A stretch of 64,000 nt of DNA from Pseudanabaenaceae cyanobacterium SKYG29 (GCA_025055675.1 JANWWT010000004.1:186001-250000), one strand, 5' to 3'; shown: positions 20,760 through 29,921, counted from the stretch's first letter. Program-made: numbers and translations. The notes: generated from the letters alone by a model not told the origin.

Positions 20760-21497
20760 ATGCAGTATGTGTTAGTTTGTGGTGGCAGTGGGGGTATTGG
20801 CTCCGCCTTTGTCCGACATTTTTTAAGCCAACCTAATACCTTTGTCTTTGCTACCTTTTATTCTCAGCCCCAGAGATTAGCCGAATGGCAGCTACAATAT
20901 TCCGATCGTCTTCTCCCCCTCGCTTTAGACATAACAGAAGAAGTACAAATTGCTCAAATAGTCGAGAAGATAAAAACGCAGACCGATCGGTTACACTATG
21001 CTATCAACTGCATTGGTTTTTTGCAGACAGAGGGCATTCAACCGGAGAAGAATCTGCGCTCTTTACAATCTGAGAATTTAGTGCGTTATTTTCAGGTCAA
21101 CAGTATTGGCGCTGTGCTCCTAGCAAAACATCTCTTACCTTTGTTCAAGCACGAAGACCGATCAGTGTTTGCTACCCTGTCTGCCAAGGTGGGGAGTATT
21201 GGCGATAATTATTTGGGGGGCTGGTATGGCTACCGTGCCTCTAAGGCAGCTCTGAATATGTTTATGCGTTCAGCCGCCCTGGAATATCAACGCACCTGCC
21301 CCAATACAATTGTTGTGCTCCTGCACCCCGGCACTACTGACACAGAACTATCCCGTCCCTTTCAAACCAATGTGCCCCCCCATAAACTGTTCAGCCCCCA
21401 CCGCTCCGTTGCCTATCTCACCCAGGTATTAGACCAACTCCAGCCCTATCACACTGGTACTTTCTGGTCTTGGGACGGCAGCCAATTGCCCTGGTAA
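20760..21497 (+). CDS. Short-chain dehydrogenase/reductase (C-factor/CsgA-like)
   Basis: NAD(P)-dependent oxidoreductase, 245 residues. Rossmann loop GGSGGIGSAF at 8-17, catalytic Ser141, Tyr158 and Lys162 (YRASK). Similar cyanobacterial proteins are annotated as C-factor-like or CsgA-type SDRs; the substrate is not known. It follows prmC by 4 nt. Its last 49 nt overlap the 3' end of the EgtC-like gene on the other strand. Confidence 0.88.
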   Translation: MQYVLVCGGSGGIGSAFVRHFLSQPNTFVFATFYSQPQRLAEWQLQYSDRLLPLALDITEEVQIAQIVEKIKTQTDRLHYAINCIGFLQTEGIQPEKNLRSLQSENLVRYFQVNSIGAVLLAKHLLPLFKHEDRSVFATLSAKVGSIGDNYLGGWYGYRASKAALNMFMRSAALEYQRTCPNTIVVLLHPGTTDTELSRPFQTNVPPHKLFSPHRSVAYLTQVLDQLQPYHTGTFWSWDGSQLPW

Positions 21498-22267
21498 GCA
21501 TGCAAACTCACTTCTCCCCCCTGTAGCTGCGCTACGATCGTGCCGTGGGGTGGAAATCCTTGCCAGCGTTGATCCTCCCACAGGGGTTCAGAAGCCACAA
21601 TCAAGCCATAGTCCGTGCGCAATCTATACAAACTGGGTACTGGTGCAGCACTAGCACAGCGGGTCGCCACCAAACTTACCCCATCGCTGACAATTATATT
21701 CAGGGCACTCCTAACCCCGTAGCGTTCGGATAATCGCAAAACCGTAGCAATGGTTAAACTGAGTGCTTCCCGTAGGTCCTGGCTGTCGTTGTAAAACTGC
21801 ATCAACAGAGCAAAAATGTGCTCCGAGTCCGTCACCCCGTGAATCAAATGATAGAATTCATCCTGCAGGAGGGAACGCATTGGTCGCAACAGGGAAGTGC
21901 GGAAATTCTCTATAAAGCCATTGTGGATAAAACTAAAGCGATCGAAACAGTAGGGCGGACAATTCTGCCAGCCAAATCCCTGTCCCGGCGTAGCACTGCG
22001 AATACCCGCCAGGAAACAATCTGACACCACATACCGCTGCAAAGATGGCAAATTAACATCATTCCAAATCGGTAACTCACTGCGATAGGTAAACGGATAG
22101 GGAGACTTACCCAGGTCGTACCATGCTACACCGAAGCCATCGGCGTTTAACAACCCTGCCGTCATTTCCTTTGGCTGATAACTCTGCACCACCAAAGAGT
22201 GGGGAGGATGACTAATCAGTGCCTCCAACGCCAAGGGTTGTCCCACATACCCCAACAGTCGACACAC
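21449..22267 (-). CDS. Class II glutamine amidotransferase (EgtC-like)
   Basis: N-terminal-nucleophile amidohydrolase, 272 residues. After removal of Met the Cys2 (MCRLLGYVG) would be the nucleophile; the conserved NADGFGVAWY near 60 and FSFIHNGFIENF near 130 are present. The ergothioneine-pathway EgtC shares this architecture, but EgtB and EgtD are not in the window, so the pathway is uncertain. GTG start at 22267 directly follows the TAG of the kinase gene, so translation is probably coupled. Confidence 0.82.
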   Translation of the reverse strand: MCRLLGYVGQPLALEALISHPPHSLVVQSYQPKEMTAGLLNADGFGVAWYDLGKSPYPFTYRSELPIWNDVNLPSLQRYVVSDCFLAGIRSATPGQGFGWQNCPPYCFDRFSFIHNGFIENFRTSLLRPMRSLLQDEFYHLIHGVTDSEHIFALLMQFYNDSQDLREALSLTIATVLRLSERYGVRSALNIIVSDGVSLVATRCASAAPVPSLYRLRTDYGLIVASEPLWEDQRWQGFPPHGTIVAQLQGGEVSLHAYQGNWLPSQDQKVPV

Positions 22268-24532
22268 CTAGAACGACCTCCAAACCTTGACCGTACTATC
22301 TAAACTAGCAGTAGCAAAAGTCTGTCCATCCGCACCAGCCCCAATAGCAGTGATCCGATCGCTATGGGCGGGAAAGGTGTCCAGGAGATTCCCTCTCCCC
22401 AGATGCCAGATACAGAGCATCCCATCTATACTACCCGTTGCCAGAGTCAAGTTGTCAGGCGCAATCGCCATCGCCGAAATCGGCGCTAAGTGGTGAGAAA
22501 AAACATGCACTAAATTGCTCGTACTCAGACTCCAAACTCGTACCTGCCCATCGCGACAGCCGCTTACTGCCAACATGCCATCCTGGCTCAGGGCCACCGC
22601 GGTAATACCGTTTTGGTGCCCCCTCACATTCAAAGGGGGTACTGCCGTTGTTACATCACAGACATTGATGTTGCCTTCCTCTGTCCCAATGAGCAGAATG
22701 TTGCCGTCATAGCTCATGTCAATACAAGTAATAATCCCGTTGCGTTTTAATTTCGCCGTCTCCTGCTGCTGCTCCAAACTGTAGACCACGATCGTGCGGT
22801 TTTGCGTCACATAACTCACTACCTTGCCATTCCCACTAATTGCGAGCATAGAAGCTACTGCCGGCTCTGTGGAAATAGCACAGGTAAATTTACAAGTTGG
22901 CACATGCCACACTTTGATTTGTTTATCCAAAGTAGCTGTGACTAAGGTGTTGCCATCCGCACTCAGTTTTGCTACTAAAAATCGCTCTCCCTTTTCCGAA
23001 TTAGTACCAAAACCCTCACAATCAGGGCATATCACCGCCTGTTTTGTTTTGACAAATAAGAGAGAGCCCTCTTTGTAAATCTTGCCTAGACCACTGCAGG
23101 TAGAGCAGGTATCCTCTTTGATCACTATGCCTTTCGCTGCCCCTGTTTCCATATCCCAGAGCTTGGCAATTTTCCGCTGTCCCGTCGTCAAGATAATTTC
23201 CCTGGGAGTAATCCCCACATAGGCGCAACCCTGATCGTGGGCATGGATAGTGCCAGCACAACGCCATAGCTGGGAAATAGTTTCCTCTTCCTGGGCAGAA
23301 TAAGTAGAACTAACCACGGGAGTAGGGGGTATATCAGAATTAGCAACCCCTGTTCGTTTGACATCCTCCACAAAAGCAGTGATAAACTCATCATCTTCTG
23401 TCTGTACCTGACTGACAGGATTTTGCCTAGGAGCAGGGGTGTCTAGGTCTTGGATTATTTTCTCAAATAGGTCATCATTCAGCGGGGAGATTACTTCCGT
23501 TTTGCTGCTAGTTACCTCCCGCAAAAATTCATCCACACTGTCTTTCTCTTGCGAGGGCTTGGGTTCGGTAGTGATAATCTCCCGTAAAATGGTCTCGACA
23601 TATTCTCTATCTTCTTTCGTTTCTGTGCGAATACCTGTGTTTTTTGCCCCCAATCGCTCTACATCCTTAAGGGCTTCCGTGGCAGTGCTGTAGCGGTCTT
23701 GTCGCCGTTCCTGCATCATCCGATCGAGGACCTGGATGAGACGGGGAGTGACATCAGCAGGAACATAGTCTTGCCAAGTCTGCAGCCAACTGTAACCCCG
23801 TTTGATAAACAAACTGTAGGGGCTAACCCCCGTCAACAGGTGGAAGCAAGTAACACCCAAGCTATAAATATCACTGGCGGGATAGGCTTTCCCCTCACTC
23901 ATCTGTTCAATGGGAACATACCCGGATGTACCAATAGAAGTGCCTGTAATCACCCTTTGAGGGTCAGTCAATAATTTCGCTACACCAAAATCTATGAGGA
24001 ATAATTTATTGTCTCCCTGGCGCCGAATGATATTTTCGGGTTTGATGTCGCGGTGAATGACTTGTCGTTCATGCACAAACTCCAAAATGGGGAGAATATC
24101 CCGCAGAATTGCCCAGATTTCTGCCTCCGTAAAATTACCATGGCGTTCTAGCAGTTTCTGCAGATTCATGCCCGGCACAAATTCCTGCACTAGGTATTGT
24201 CGTTTGTCCTGGGTAAAGAAAGCAAGGAGGTCGGGAATCTGAGGGTGAACACCCAAATCATTGAGACGGATAGCTTCCTGGTAAAATAACTCTGTGGCTT
24301 TCTGCAAAGCACCCGTTCCTTGCACTTGGGGCAGAAATTGTTTGATCACACAGCTAGCATTCAGACGGTCTTGATCAATGGCTAGATATGTTCTCCCAAA
24401 TCCCCCTTGCCCCAGTACCTTCACCGCCCGATAGCGCTCCTTCAGGAGTAATTTAGAGCCACAGTTGCGGCAAATTTCATCTGTTGGTTGATTCTGCGGC
24501 TGCGAGCAGTCAGGATTGATACAGTAGCTCAT
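22268..24532 (-). CDS. Serine/threonine kinase with zinc-ribbon, DnaJ-like zinc finger and WD40 repeats
   Basis: 754 residues. Residues 1-30 hold a zinc ribbon (CINPDC and CRNC). The kinase spans about 33-300: glycine loop LGQGGFGRTY, HRDIKPEN, DFGVAKLL and GTSGYVPIEQ, all consistent with an active enzyme. A 125-residue acidic linker holds four short repeated motifs. The C-terminal half is a WD40 propeller (LWD, VWH, VWS, IWH, VWR strand ends). Inside its first repeats sits a pair of DnaJ-type motifs, CSTCSGLG and CPDCEGFG, about 30 residues apart. The plain ribbon-kinase-WD40 form is common in cyanobacteria; the inserted finger is unusual. EgtC-like gene starts at the next base. Confidence 0.93.
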   Translation of the reverse strand: MSYCINPDCSQPQNQPTDEICRNCGSKLLLKERYRAVKVLGQGGFGRTYLAIDQDRLNASCVIKQFLPQVQGTGALQKATELFYQEAIRLNDLGVHPQIPDLLAFFTQDKRQYLVQEFVPGMNLQKLLERHGNFTEAEIWAILRDILPILEFVHERQVIHRDIKPENIIRRQGDNKLFLIDFGVAKLLTDPQRVITGTSIGTSGYVPIEQMSEGKAYPASDIYSLGVTCFHLLTGVSPYSLFIKRGYSWLQTWQDYVPADVTPRLIQVLDRMMQERRQDRYSTATEALKDVERLGAKNTGIRTETKEDREYVETILREIITTEPKPSQEKDSVDEFLREVTSSKTEVISPLNDDLFEKIIQDLDTPAPRQNPVSQVQTEDDEFITAFVEDVKRTGVANSDIPPTPVVSSTYSAQEEETISQLWRCAGTIHAHDQGCAYVGITPREIILTTGQRKIAKLWDMETGAAKGIVIKEDTCSTCSGLGKIYKEGSLLFVKTKQAVICPDCEGFGTNSEKGERFLVAKLSADGNTLVTATLDKQIKVWHVPTCKFTCAISTEPAVASMLAISGNGKVVSYVTQNRTIVVYSLEQQQETAKLKRNGIITCIDMSYDGNILLIGTEEGNINVCDVTTAVPPLNVRGHQNGITAVALSQDGMLAVSGCRDGQVRVWSLSTSNLVHVFSHHLAPISAMAIAPDNLTLATGSIDGMLCIWHLGRGNLLDTFPAHSDRITAIGAGADGQTFATASLDSTVKVWRSF

Positions 24533-24644
24533 AGGGGGATTTATTTAGCATACCCTGACTATTATGTTAGCTTACCTGTTTAGGTTTGGTATTTGCCCCT
24601 ACGAATTTGCCAATCTATACAAATCTGTACATCTGTGCAGCTTT

Positions 24645-24857
24645 TTATTTTTTCTTGCCTTTGCTGGGGCTGGCTTTAGCATCAACGAGTTCTAGTTCTT
24701 CGGGGCGAAAGCTGACGAGTTTATCCCAATTCCCACCTTCAAATAGGACGGCTACTCTGCCATCCGTGAGGCGTTGTACTAATCCCTCAAAGCCATAGTA
24801 AATGTCTCCAGGATTGATAACCCGAACAGCAGAACCAGGAAAGATCATGTTTGTCAT
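24645..24857 (-). CDS. ndhS: NAD(P)H-quinone oxidoreductase subunit S
   Basis: Ferredoxin-binding subunit of the photosynthetic NDH-1 complex, on the cytoplasmic side of the thylakoid. 70 residues in an SH3-like fold: [45 protein letters not shown]. The C-terminal about 13 residues are Lys-rich (ASPSKGKKK). The first or second Met could start it; no strong ribosome site settles this. It is divergent from ispF, with about 40 nt shared upstream, and lies 112 nt upstream of the kinase gene. Confidence 0.9.
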   Translation of the reverse strand: MTNMIFPGSAVRVINPGDIYYGFEGLVQRLTDGRVAVLFEGGNWDKLVSFRPEELELVDAKASPSKGKKK

Positions 24858-24896
24858 GGTTTTTTGTTTAATATAGGTCTACAGCGATTATACACG

Positions 24897-25394
24897 ATGG
24901 CTATGGGCTGGCAGTTCCGTGTGGGTACGGGCTACGATATTCACCGCTTAGTTCCCGATCGACGCTTAGTGTTGGGGGGGGTAGAAATTCCCTACGAGAA
25001 GGGGTTATTGGGACACAGTGATGCGGACGTCCTTGCCCATGCCATTATGGATGCCCTCCTGGGAGCACTGGCACTGGGGGATATTGGGCATTATTTTCCC
25101 CCCACTGATGACAAATGGCGCGATGCTGATAGTACGCTTCTGTTGCAGCAGGTAAATACCCTCATCAGAGAAAAGGGCTGGCAGATAAACAACATCGATA
25201 CCTCGGTGATTGCTGAACGTCCTAAACTGAAAAATTTTCTTCTGTCTATCCGAGAAAATCTGGCTAAGGTGCTGCAGATCGATACCGATCGGGTTAGTGT
25301 CAAAGCCAGAACGAATGAGGGGTTAGATGCCATTGGACAGGGGGAAGCGATTGCTGTTCATGCAGTGGTGTTGTTATGTTGTCCACAAGAATAA
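24897..25394 (+). CDS. ispF: 2-C-methyl-D-erythritol 2,4-cyclodiphosphate synthase
   Basis: Fifth step of the MEP isoprenoid pathway. About 165 residues. Metal and substrate motifs are intact: [37 protein letters not shown] and [15 protein letters not shown]. The ATG at 24897 gives the normal N-terminus; a TTG further upstream (24864) would start inside the ndhS promoter zone and is unlikely. dxs, the first enzyme of the same pathway, is also in this window (41.3 kb) but not linked. The 3' end overlaps the next gene by 19 nt. Confidence 0.95.
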   Translation: MAMGWQFRVGTGYDIHRLVPDRRLVLGGVEIPYEKGLLGHSDADVLAHAIMDALLGALALGDIGHYFPPTDDKWRDADSTLLLQQVNTLIREKGWQINNIDTSVIAERPKLKNFLLSIRENLAKVLQIDTDRVSVKARTNEGLDAIGQGEAIAVHAVVLLCCPQE

Positions 25395-27124
25395 GGGGTT
25401 TGATTACTTATTTGTCTTTGTTTGTGTTGGCTGTCGCTCTGGTGGGGTGTACAGCTCTTAGGGGGGTAGCTAAACAACGTCTGTCTTTACCACTGGATGC
25501 GGACATCAAGACTTTTAATCCGGTTTTGGTCTCTGATGCCTACAGTGCAGCAGCATTGGGGGTGGTTTTCAGCGGTCTCCTGACCACCGATAAAAATGGC
25601 AATCTCATCCCTGAGCTGGCAGAAAAATGGGAATTCCGTAATGATGGTTTGGAATTGCTCTTTACCCTCAAGTCCGGTCTCAAATGGTCTGACGGTAAGC
25701 CTTTGACGATCGAGGATGTCCTCTTTACTTTCCGCGATATTTATTTCAATGAGGCGATCCCTTCTTCTATCCAAGACATCTTTCGGGTAGGGGAGAAGAG
25801 AGAATTGCCCCAGGTGGAAAAGGTAAACGATCGGGTAATCTCTTTCAAATTGCCTGAACCTTTTGCGCCTTTTTTACGCTTTGCCGGCGGGGCTAGTATC
25901 TTGCCTAAGCATATCTTAGCAAAGGCAGTAAGGGAGAAAGATACTACAGGTAAACCGAAATTCTTGCAAACCTGGGCGATCGATACTGACCTCCATACTC
26001 TGGTGGGCAACGGTCCCTATGTCCTCAAGCGGTACTTACCCGCTGAACGCCTAGTGTATGAACGGAATCCCCATTACTATCGCCAGTCCTTGCCTCACAT
26101 TCCCCGCCTGGTTTACCAGATCATGCCTTCCCCGGATAGTACGGTGTTGCGTTTTCGTTCCCGCGATATAGATGTGATCCCCCAGGTGCGGGCACAGGAT
26201 TTCCCTATCCTCAAACGCCAGGAAGATAGGTATGGGTTTCGGATTTATCAATTGGGTGAGGGGAGCAGTCGCAGTTTTTTAATGTTTAATCTCAATCGGG
26301 GACGGAATCAGGAGGGTAAACCCTTTGTCGACCCTGTCAAGGCGGAATGGTTCAATGATGTCAATTTTCGCCGTGCCATTGCCTACGGTATCAACCGCCA
26401 AGCTATGATCAATACCTACTACCGCGGTCTTGGTTTGCCCCAGGATTCCCCTATCCCACCCCTCAGCCCCTACCATTTCTCCCGCCAGGAAGGTGTCCCC
26501 TTCTATGACTATGACCCAGACAAGGCAAAGGAGTTATTGCAACGATCGGGCTTTTCCTACAATAGCCAAAATCGCCTAGTGGATAAAAATGGGAACCTGG
26601 TGCGTTTTACAATCATGACTTCTACCGGGGGAGCGGGCGCAACCCTCGCACCGATGATCAAAAATGACCTCGATCGTTTAGGCATCACAGTTGATCTGCA
26701 GATTATTGACTTTACGGCTTTGATTGACCGCCTCGATCGTTCCAAAAACTGGGAAACGGCTATGTTAGGTTGGGGGGGGGGCATTGAACCCCACGGCAGT
26801 TTTCATCTGTGGTATTCCGCTGGCTCTAGTCATATGTTCAATTTGGGACCCAATCCGGGGGAACCGCCTTTCCCTGGACGGGTGGTGAGTGACTGGGAAA
26901 GAGAAATCGATCGGTTGTTGATTGCAGGAGCCAGGGAAATCGACGAAAAAAAGCGCCGCCAAATCTATGGGCAGTTCCAGAAACTGGTGCAGGAGCAGGT
27001 GCCGATGATCTTTATGGTCAGCCCCCGCGCCATGAGTGCTGTCAGTAACCGCTTGCGAGGTATTGACCCCTCCCCCGCTGGCGGTGTCCTCTGGAACCTG
27101 GATGAACTCAGATTAGCCGACTAA
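25376..27124 (+). CDS. ABC transporter substrate-binding lipoprotein, peptide/nickel type (family 5)
   Basis: 582-residue extracytoplasmic solute-binding protein. The signal peptide ends in the lipobox ALVGC (Cys about 25). The family core [27 protein letters not shown] and [27 protein letters not shown] is clear. It begins within the ispF coding region (19-nt overlap). No permease or ATPase is adjacent, so it is an orphan binding protein whose ligand (oligopeptide, nickel or other) cannot be told. Its stop lies one base from the tRNA-His end on the opposite strand. Confidence 0.9.
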   Translation: MLSTRIRGLITYLSLFVLAVALVGCTALRGVAKQRLSLPLDADIKTFNPVLVSDAYSAAALGVVFSGLLTTDKNGNLIPELAEKWEFRNDGLELLFTLKSGLKWSDGKPLTIEDVLFTFRDIYFNEAIPSSIQDIFRVGEKRELPQVEKVNDRVISFKLPEPFAPFLRFAGGASILPKHILAKAVREKDTTGKPKFLQTWAIDTDLHTLVGNGPYVLKRYLPAERLVYERNPHYYRQSLPHIPRLVYQIMPSPDSTVLRFRSRDIDVIPQVRAQDFPILKRQEDRYGFRIYQLGEGSSRSFLMFNLNRGRNQEGKPFVDPVKAEWFNDVNFRRAIAYGINRQAMINTYYRGLGLPQDSPIPPLSPYHFSRQEGVPFYDYDPDKAKELLQRSGFSYNSQNRLVDKNGNLVRFTIMTSTGGAGATLAPMIKNDLDRLGITVDLQIIDFTALIDRLDRSKNWETAMLGWGGGIEPHGSFHLWYSAGSSHMFNLGPNPGEPPFPGRVVSDWEREIDRLLIAGAREIDEKKRRQIYGQFQKLVQEQVPMIFMVSPRAMSAVSNRLRGIDPSPAGGVLWNLDELRLAD

Positions 27125-27125
27125 G

Positions 27126-27199
27126 GGCGATCGATGGGATTCGAACCCACGCATCGAGGAGCCACAATCCTCTGCCTTAACCACTTGGCTACGACCGCC
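27126..27199 (-). tRNA. tRNA-His (anticodon GTG)
   Basis: Read on the minus strand it folds as a cloverleaf: acceptor GCGGTCG/CGATCGC preceded by the extra 5' G-1 that marks histidine tRNAs and opposed by discriminator C73; anticodon stem GAGGA/TCCTC with loop TTGTGGC, anticodon GTG; T-arm GTGGG-TTCGAAT-CCCAT. CCA is not encoded. The acceptor contains the hexamer CGATCG. Confidence 0.95.
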
Positions 27200-27229
27200 G
27201 TAGTCCCTTATCTTAACACAGATTTTAGA

Positions 27230-27364
27230 TTACAGATAGGCGACCCTGTACCCCCACCACAACAGTGCTGCAATCGTGCCCAACACCAAAATTGCGGAAA
27301 GAGTAACAGCCAGAGGGCTATCCGCATTGTCAAACTTCATAATGCCACGATTAAATTCAGACAT
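27230..27364 (-). CDS. 44-aa single-pass membrane peptide, unknown
   Basis: Uninterrupted frame of 44 codons from ATG 27364. It starts MSEFNRGIMKFDNADSPLAV and ends in a hydrophobic helix (SAILVLGTIAALLWWGY) with a short tail RVAYL. The layout, a short polar N-terminus, one helix and paired Trp, resembles the small accessory subunits of photosynthetic complexes, but I cannot match it to a named one. It lies between the CruG-like gene (44 nt upstream) and tRNA-His (30 nt downstream), all on the minus strand. A GGGA sequence precedes the start but spacing is loose. Confidence 0.62.
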   Translation of the reverse strand: MSEFNRGIMKFDNADSPLAVTLSAILVLGTIAALLWWGYRVAYL

Positions 27365-27408
27365 ATAGGTTTTCCCAATAGCGCTAATTACTAATTCCTA
27401 TGCCTATT

Positions 27409-28563
27409 CTACCCCAGGTTACTGTATACTCTGCCACGCCAAACCTTAGGTTTTTGTAAAGCCGAGAGCCAAATGCGTAACACAGCAACGGGGTCAGAGA
27501 GGGGAGAGAGCCAATACCACAGCCCCACCGCCCTATAACTGGGACGAATAGCAAAAAGGAGCAATACCCGAATTAGCACCAGTCCTATATTCAAATCCAG
27601 GAGCAAAAAGTCCACGATCGATTGGGGTCTTGCCCATAACATGCCCACCGATACTAAGAGCGGCAGCCCCTGTACTGCTAACAGATAGAGACAATCTCCG
27701 CCGGTGCTCAGGGGTGTAGCAGCATCCTTCAAATCCAAGGACCGTCCCCACTCCCGCCAGGTTTCCGCCATACTGGTATACATCCTCACCTGCAGTACCT
27801 TTGCCCCATCCAGGAAGCCAACTCTGTAACCCCGTTGTGCCACCGCCCTCACTATGGTGACATCATCGCAGAAGGAACTTTGGGCAAGAGTGTAGCCCCC
27901 TAAAGCTTCTAGCACCGACTTTTTCACCAAAAAACACTGCCCATTTGCCATCACCCGTTCCTGGGAAAATTGTGCCCTGTCCCCCGATGCCCCAAAGCGA
28001 TAGACCAGCGTCAGCAACAGGGAGGGCTGTAACCACTGCTCCCCTGGGTACTCGACAATAAACTGAGGGGCGAGGGTGAGAATATCCCAGCCCTGTGCTT
28101 CTGCCGTATCCACCACTGCTGCCACCAAACCAGGTTGGGGAAGCGTATCAGCATCTAATCCTAGTAACCACCTGTATTCGGGACGGGACTGCTGCCAGCC
28201 GTAGTTTAGTGCCCAGGGTCGCCCCACCCAGTTGGGGGGTAAGGGGGGATCGGTCACCAGCCTTAAGGGGATAGGATAACTGGGTTGCAGGGCTTCCACG
28301 TATTCCCTAGTGCCGTCCGTCGAACGACTGTCTACAATTATTATTTCCCCGATCGGTTGCTCCTTTAACCCTGCCAAACAGTTGGGCAATCTTTGTCTTT
28401 CATTGAGGGTGGGAATGACAACAGAAACCGATCGTTTTTCCTGGTCTAGCTTTGGCTCTAGGGGGGGGATGCGGCGGGGGGCAGAACTCAAACGTGACAG
28501 CAAAACAAGACTGAAGGGAGTTTGATAGAGTAACAGTAGGAAAGTCAACATTTTAGCTAGCAA
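27409..28563 (-). CDS. cruG: Family 2 glycosyltransferase, CruG-like carotenoid glycosyltransferase
   Basis: 384 residues. N-terminal membrane helix, then a GT-A domain: VSVVIPTLNERQRLPNCL, IIIVDSRSTDGTRE, the metal-binding LGLDADTLPQP and the acceptor region VMANGQCFLVKKS with SFCDDV. WREWGRSLDLKDA and two or three C-terminal helices follow. This layout matches CruG, the 2'-O-glycosyltransferase of myxoxanthophyll-type carotenoids in Synechococcus 7002; a general membrane GT2 is the alternative. The start overlaps the end of the ComFB-type gene by 11 nt. Confidence 0.75.
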   Translation of the reverse strand: MLAKMLTFLLLLYQTPFSLVLLSRLSSAPRRIPPLEPKLDQEKRSVSVVIPTLNERQRLPNCLAGLKEQPIGEIIIVDSRSTDGTREYVEALQPSYPIPLRLVTDPPLPPNWVGRPWALNYGWQQSRPEYRWLLGLDADTLPQPGLVAAVVDTAEAQGWDILTLAPQFIVEYPGEQWLQPSLLLTLVYRFGASGDRAQFSQERVMANGQCFLVKKSVLEALGGYTLAQSSFCDDVTIVRAVAQRGYRVGFLDGAKVLQVRMYTSMAETWREWGRSLDLKDAATPLSTGGDCLYLLAVQGLPLLVSVGMLWARPQSIVDFLLLDLNIGLVLIRVLLLFAIRPSYRAVGLWYWLSPLSDPVAVLRIWLSALQKPKVWRGRVYSNLG

Positions 28564-29836
28564 GATCGTTAATCACTTCTTCTTCCATCTCATGTTTGGT
28601 GAGTATAAGAGGGAAAGGTAAACGTTGGTATTGTAACTGCATACCACTGGTTTCAGGAAATGTCTCCAGGACAATGCGGGAAATCACCTGGGGACGGTCG
28701 ACAATTGCCCAGAATGTATCCTGATTGTTGGTACGAAAGATAATTTGACTATCATTTTCTGGGATGTCAACTTCTAAATCATGGCGGTTGGGTGAGAGGG
28801 GCAAGCTCGCAATTAGCTCCTGCAAAATGTTAGAGCGAATAGTTTGAATGCGGTTAGACAGGTTCTTACCAACAACTGCCTTGGATACTAACTCCACCGC
28901 TTTACCACAGGTGAGGTCTTCCACCTTGAAGATTTCCTTTAGATTTTCTAGGGCCTGTTCATGTTCCCGTTCAAATTTGACAAAGGGCAGAGGCCCTACT
29001 AAACGCCGAGGGGTCTTGCTTAATTCTAAAATCGCTTGAATTGTAGCAGCCTGTAGGTCATTGATTAACTCCCGCCGTACCCTCTCCCGCTGTTGCTGAA
29101 ACCCTCTGGCATTGGTCGCATACATGGCAGGGAAACGATTCAAGATATATACTGCCACATCTGCTACCTCCAAGGGCCGGGCTAGGCTGCCTTTCATCTG
29201 TTCTAATTGATACTCGACAATTTGAATGACAGGTCTTTCTAACACATTGACAAACTGATATTCCGCTGTCATCATGTAGGAATTGAATTCCTGTAACTCG
29301 ATCGGGTCAATGTTTTTGTCTGGTTCAATTGCTTTCTTCATCTGCTCCTTGGATTTGCGAATGAAATTCTTAGTTTCTAGTATCCTTCGTCTTTCATAGA
29401 GACTCAAATGTTCCAAGGCAGAAGCTGTTCCCTGGGTAATACTTTCTTGCACGATCGAGGGTACTTCTTTCCAGGTTAAATTGGGTCGGCGTAAAATTTC
29501 CCGCAGTTGCCGTAAACAGTAGTCAGGTCGCTCAATTTCATACAAAGGTAAGGGGGATACCCGCACCAGGGGATTGTTTCCTACCCGCAAAAATGCCTGA
29601 TGTAACAGCCCAATTGCCTGTTTACGAAATTCATTGTTTGCTCGTTTCTTCTGCTGTAACCACCCCCGATCGGAGCTAGCATAGAGGCAGGGTAGCCGAT
29701 TAAGGACAAAAGCGATTACCTCAGTTAAATTTATTTCCTCCCGTTTTGCCCGATCGAGTTGTGCCAGTTGATTTTTTGCCTCTTCCACTACCACAATTTC
29801 TTGGGCATTTTTGATATATACTTTGGACGCGGTCAT
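28553..29836 (-). CDS. Double ComFB-domain protein
   Basis: 427 residues with two copies of the late-competence ComFB motif: VIAFVLNRLPCLYASSDRGW (about 41-60) and VAVYILNRFPAMYATNARGF (about 226-245), each followed by a QQ-rich helix. Each copy is followed by a matching block ending in PLPLYEIER or PLPFVKFERE, so the gene looks like an internal duplication. ComFB proteins of cyanobacteria include receptors of cyclic dinucleotides that affect motility and transformation; whether this one binds a nucleotide is not known. The last about 90 residues match nothing I know. Overlaps the CruG-like gene by 11 nt. Confidence 0.8.
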   Translation of the reverse strand: MTASKVYIKNAQEIVVVEEAKNQLAQLDRAKREEINLTEVIAFVLNRLPCLYASSDRGWLQQKKRANNEFRKQAIGLLHQAFLRVGNNPLVRVSPLPLYEIERPDYCLRQLREILRRPNLTWKEVPSIVQESITQGTASALEHLSLYERRRILETKNFIRKSKEQMKKAIEPDKNIDPIELQEFNSYMMTAEYQFVNVLERPVIQIVEYQLEQMKGSLARPLEVADVAVYILNRFPAMYATNARGFQQQRERVRRELINDLQAATIQAILELSKTPRRLVGPLPFVKFEREHEQALENLKEIFKVEDLTCGKAVELVSKAVVGKNLSNRIQTIRSNILQELIASLPLSPNRHDLEVDIPENDSQIIFRTNNQDTFWAIVDRPQVISRIVLETFPETSGMQLQYQRLPFPLILTKHEMEEEVINDLAS

Positions 29837-29921
29837 GGTATGTATGCAGGGCAGGTATCATTACTATACCAAGGCACTGCACAGAGGGATGGATTGTCCT
29901 AAATTTTAACGATAAATTCCC

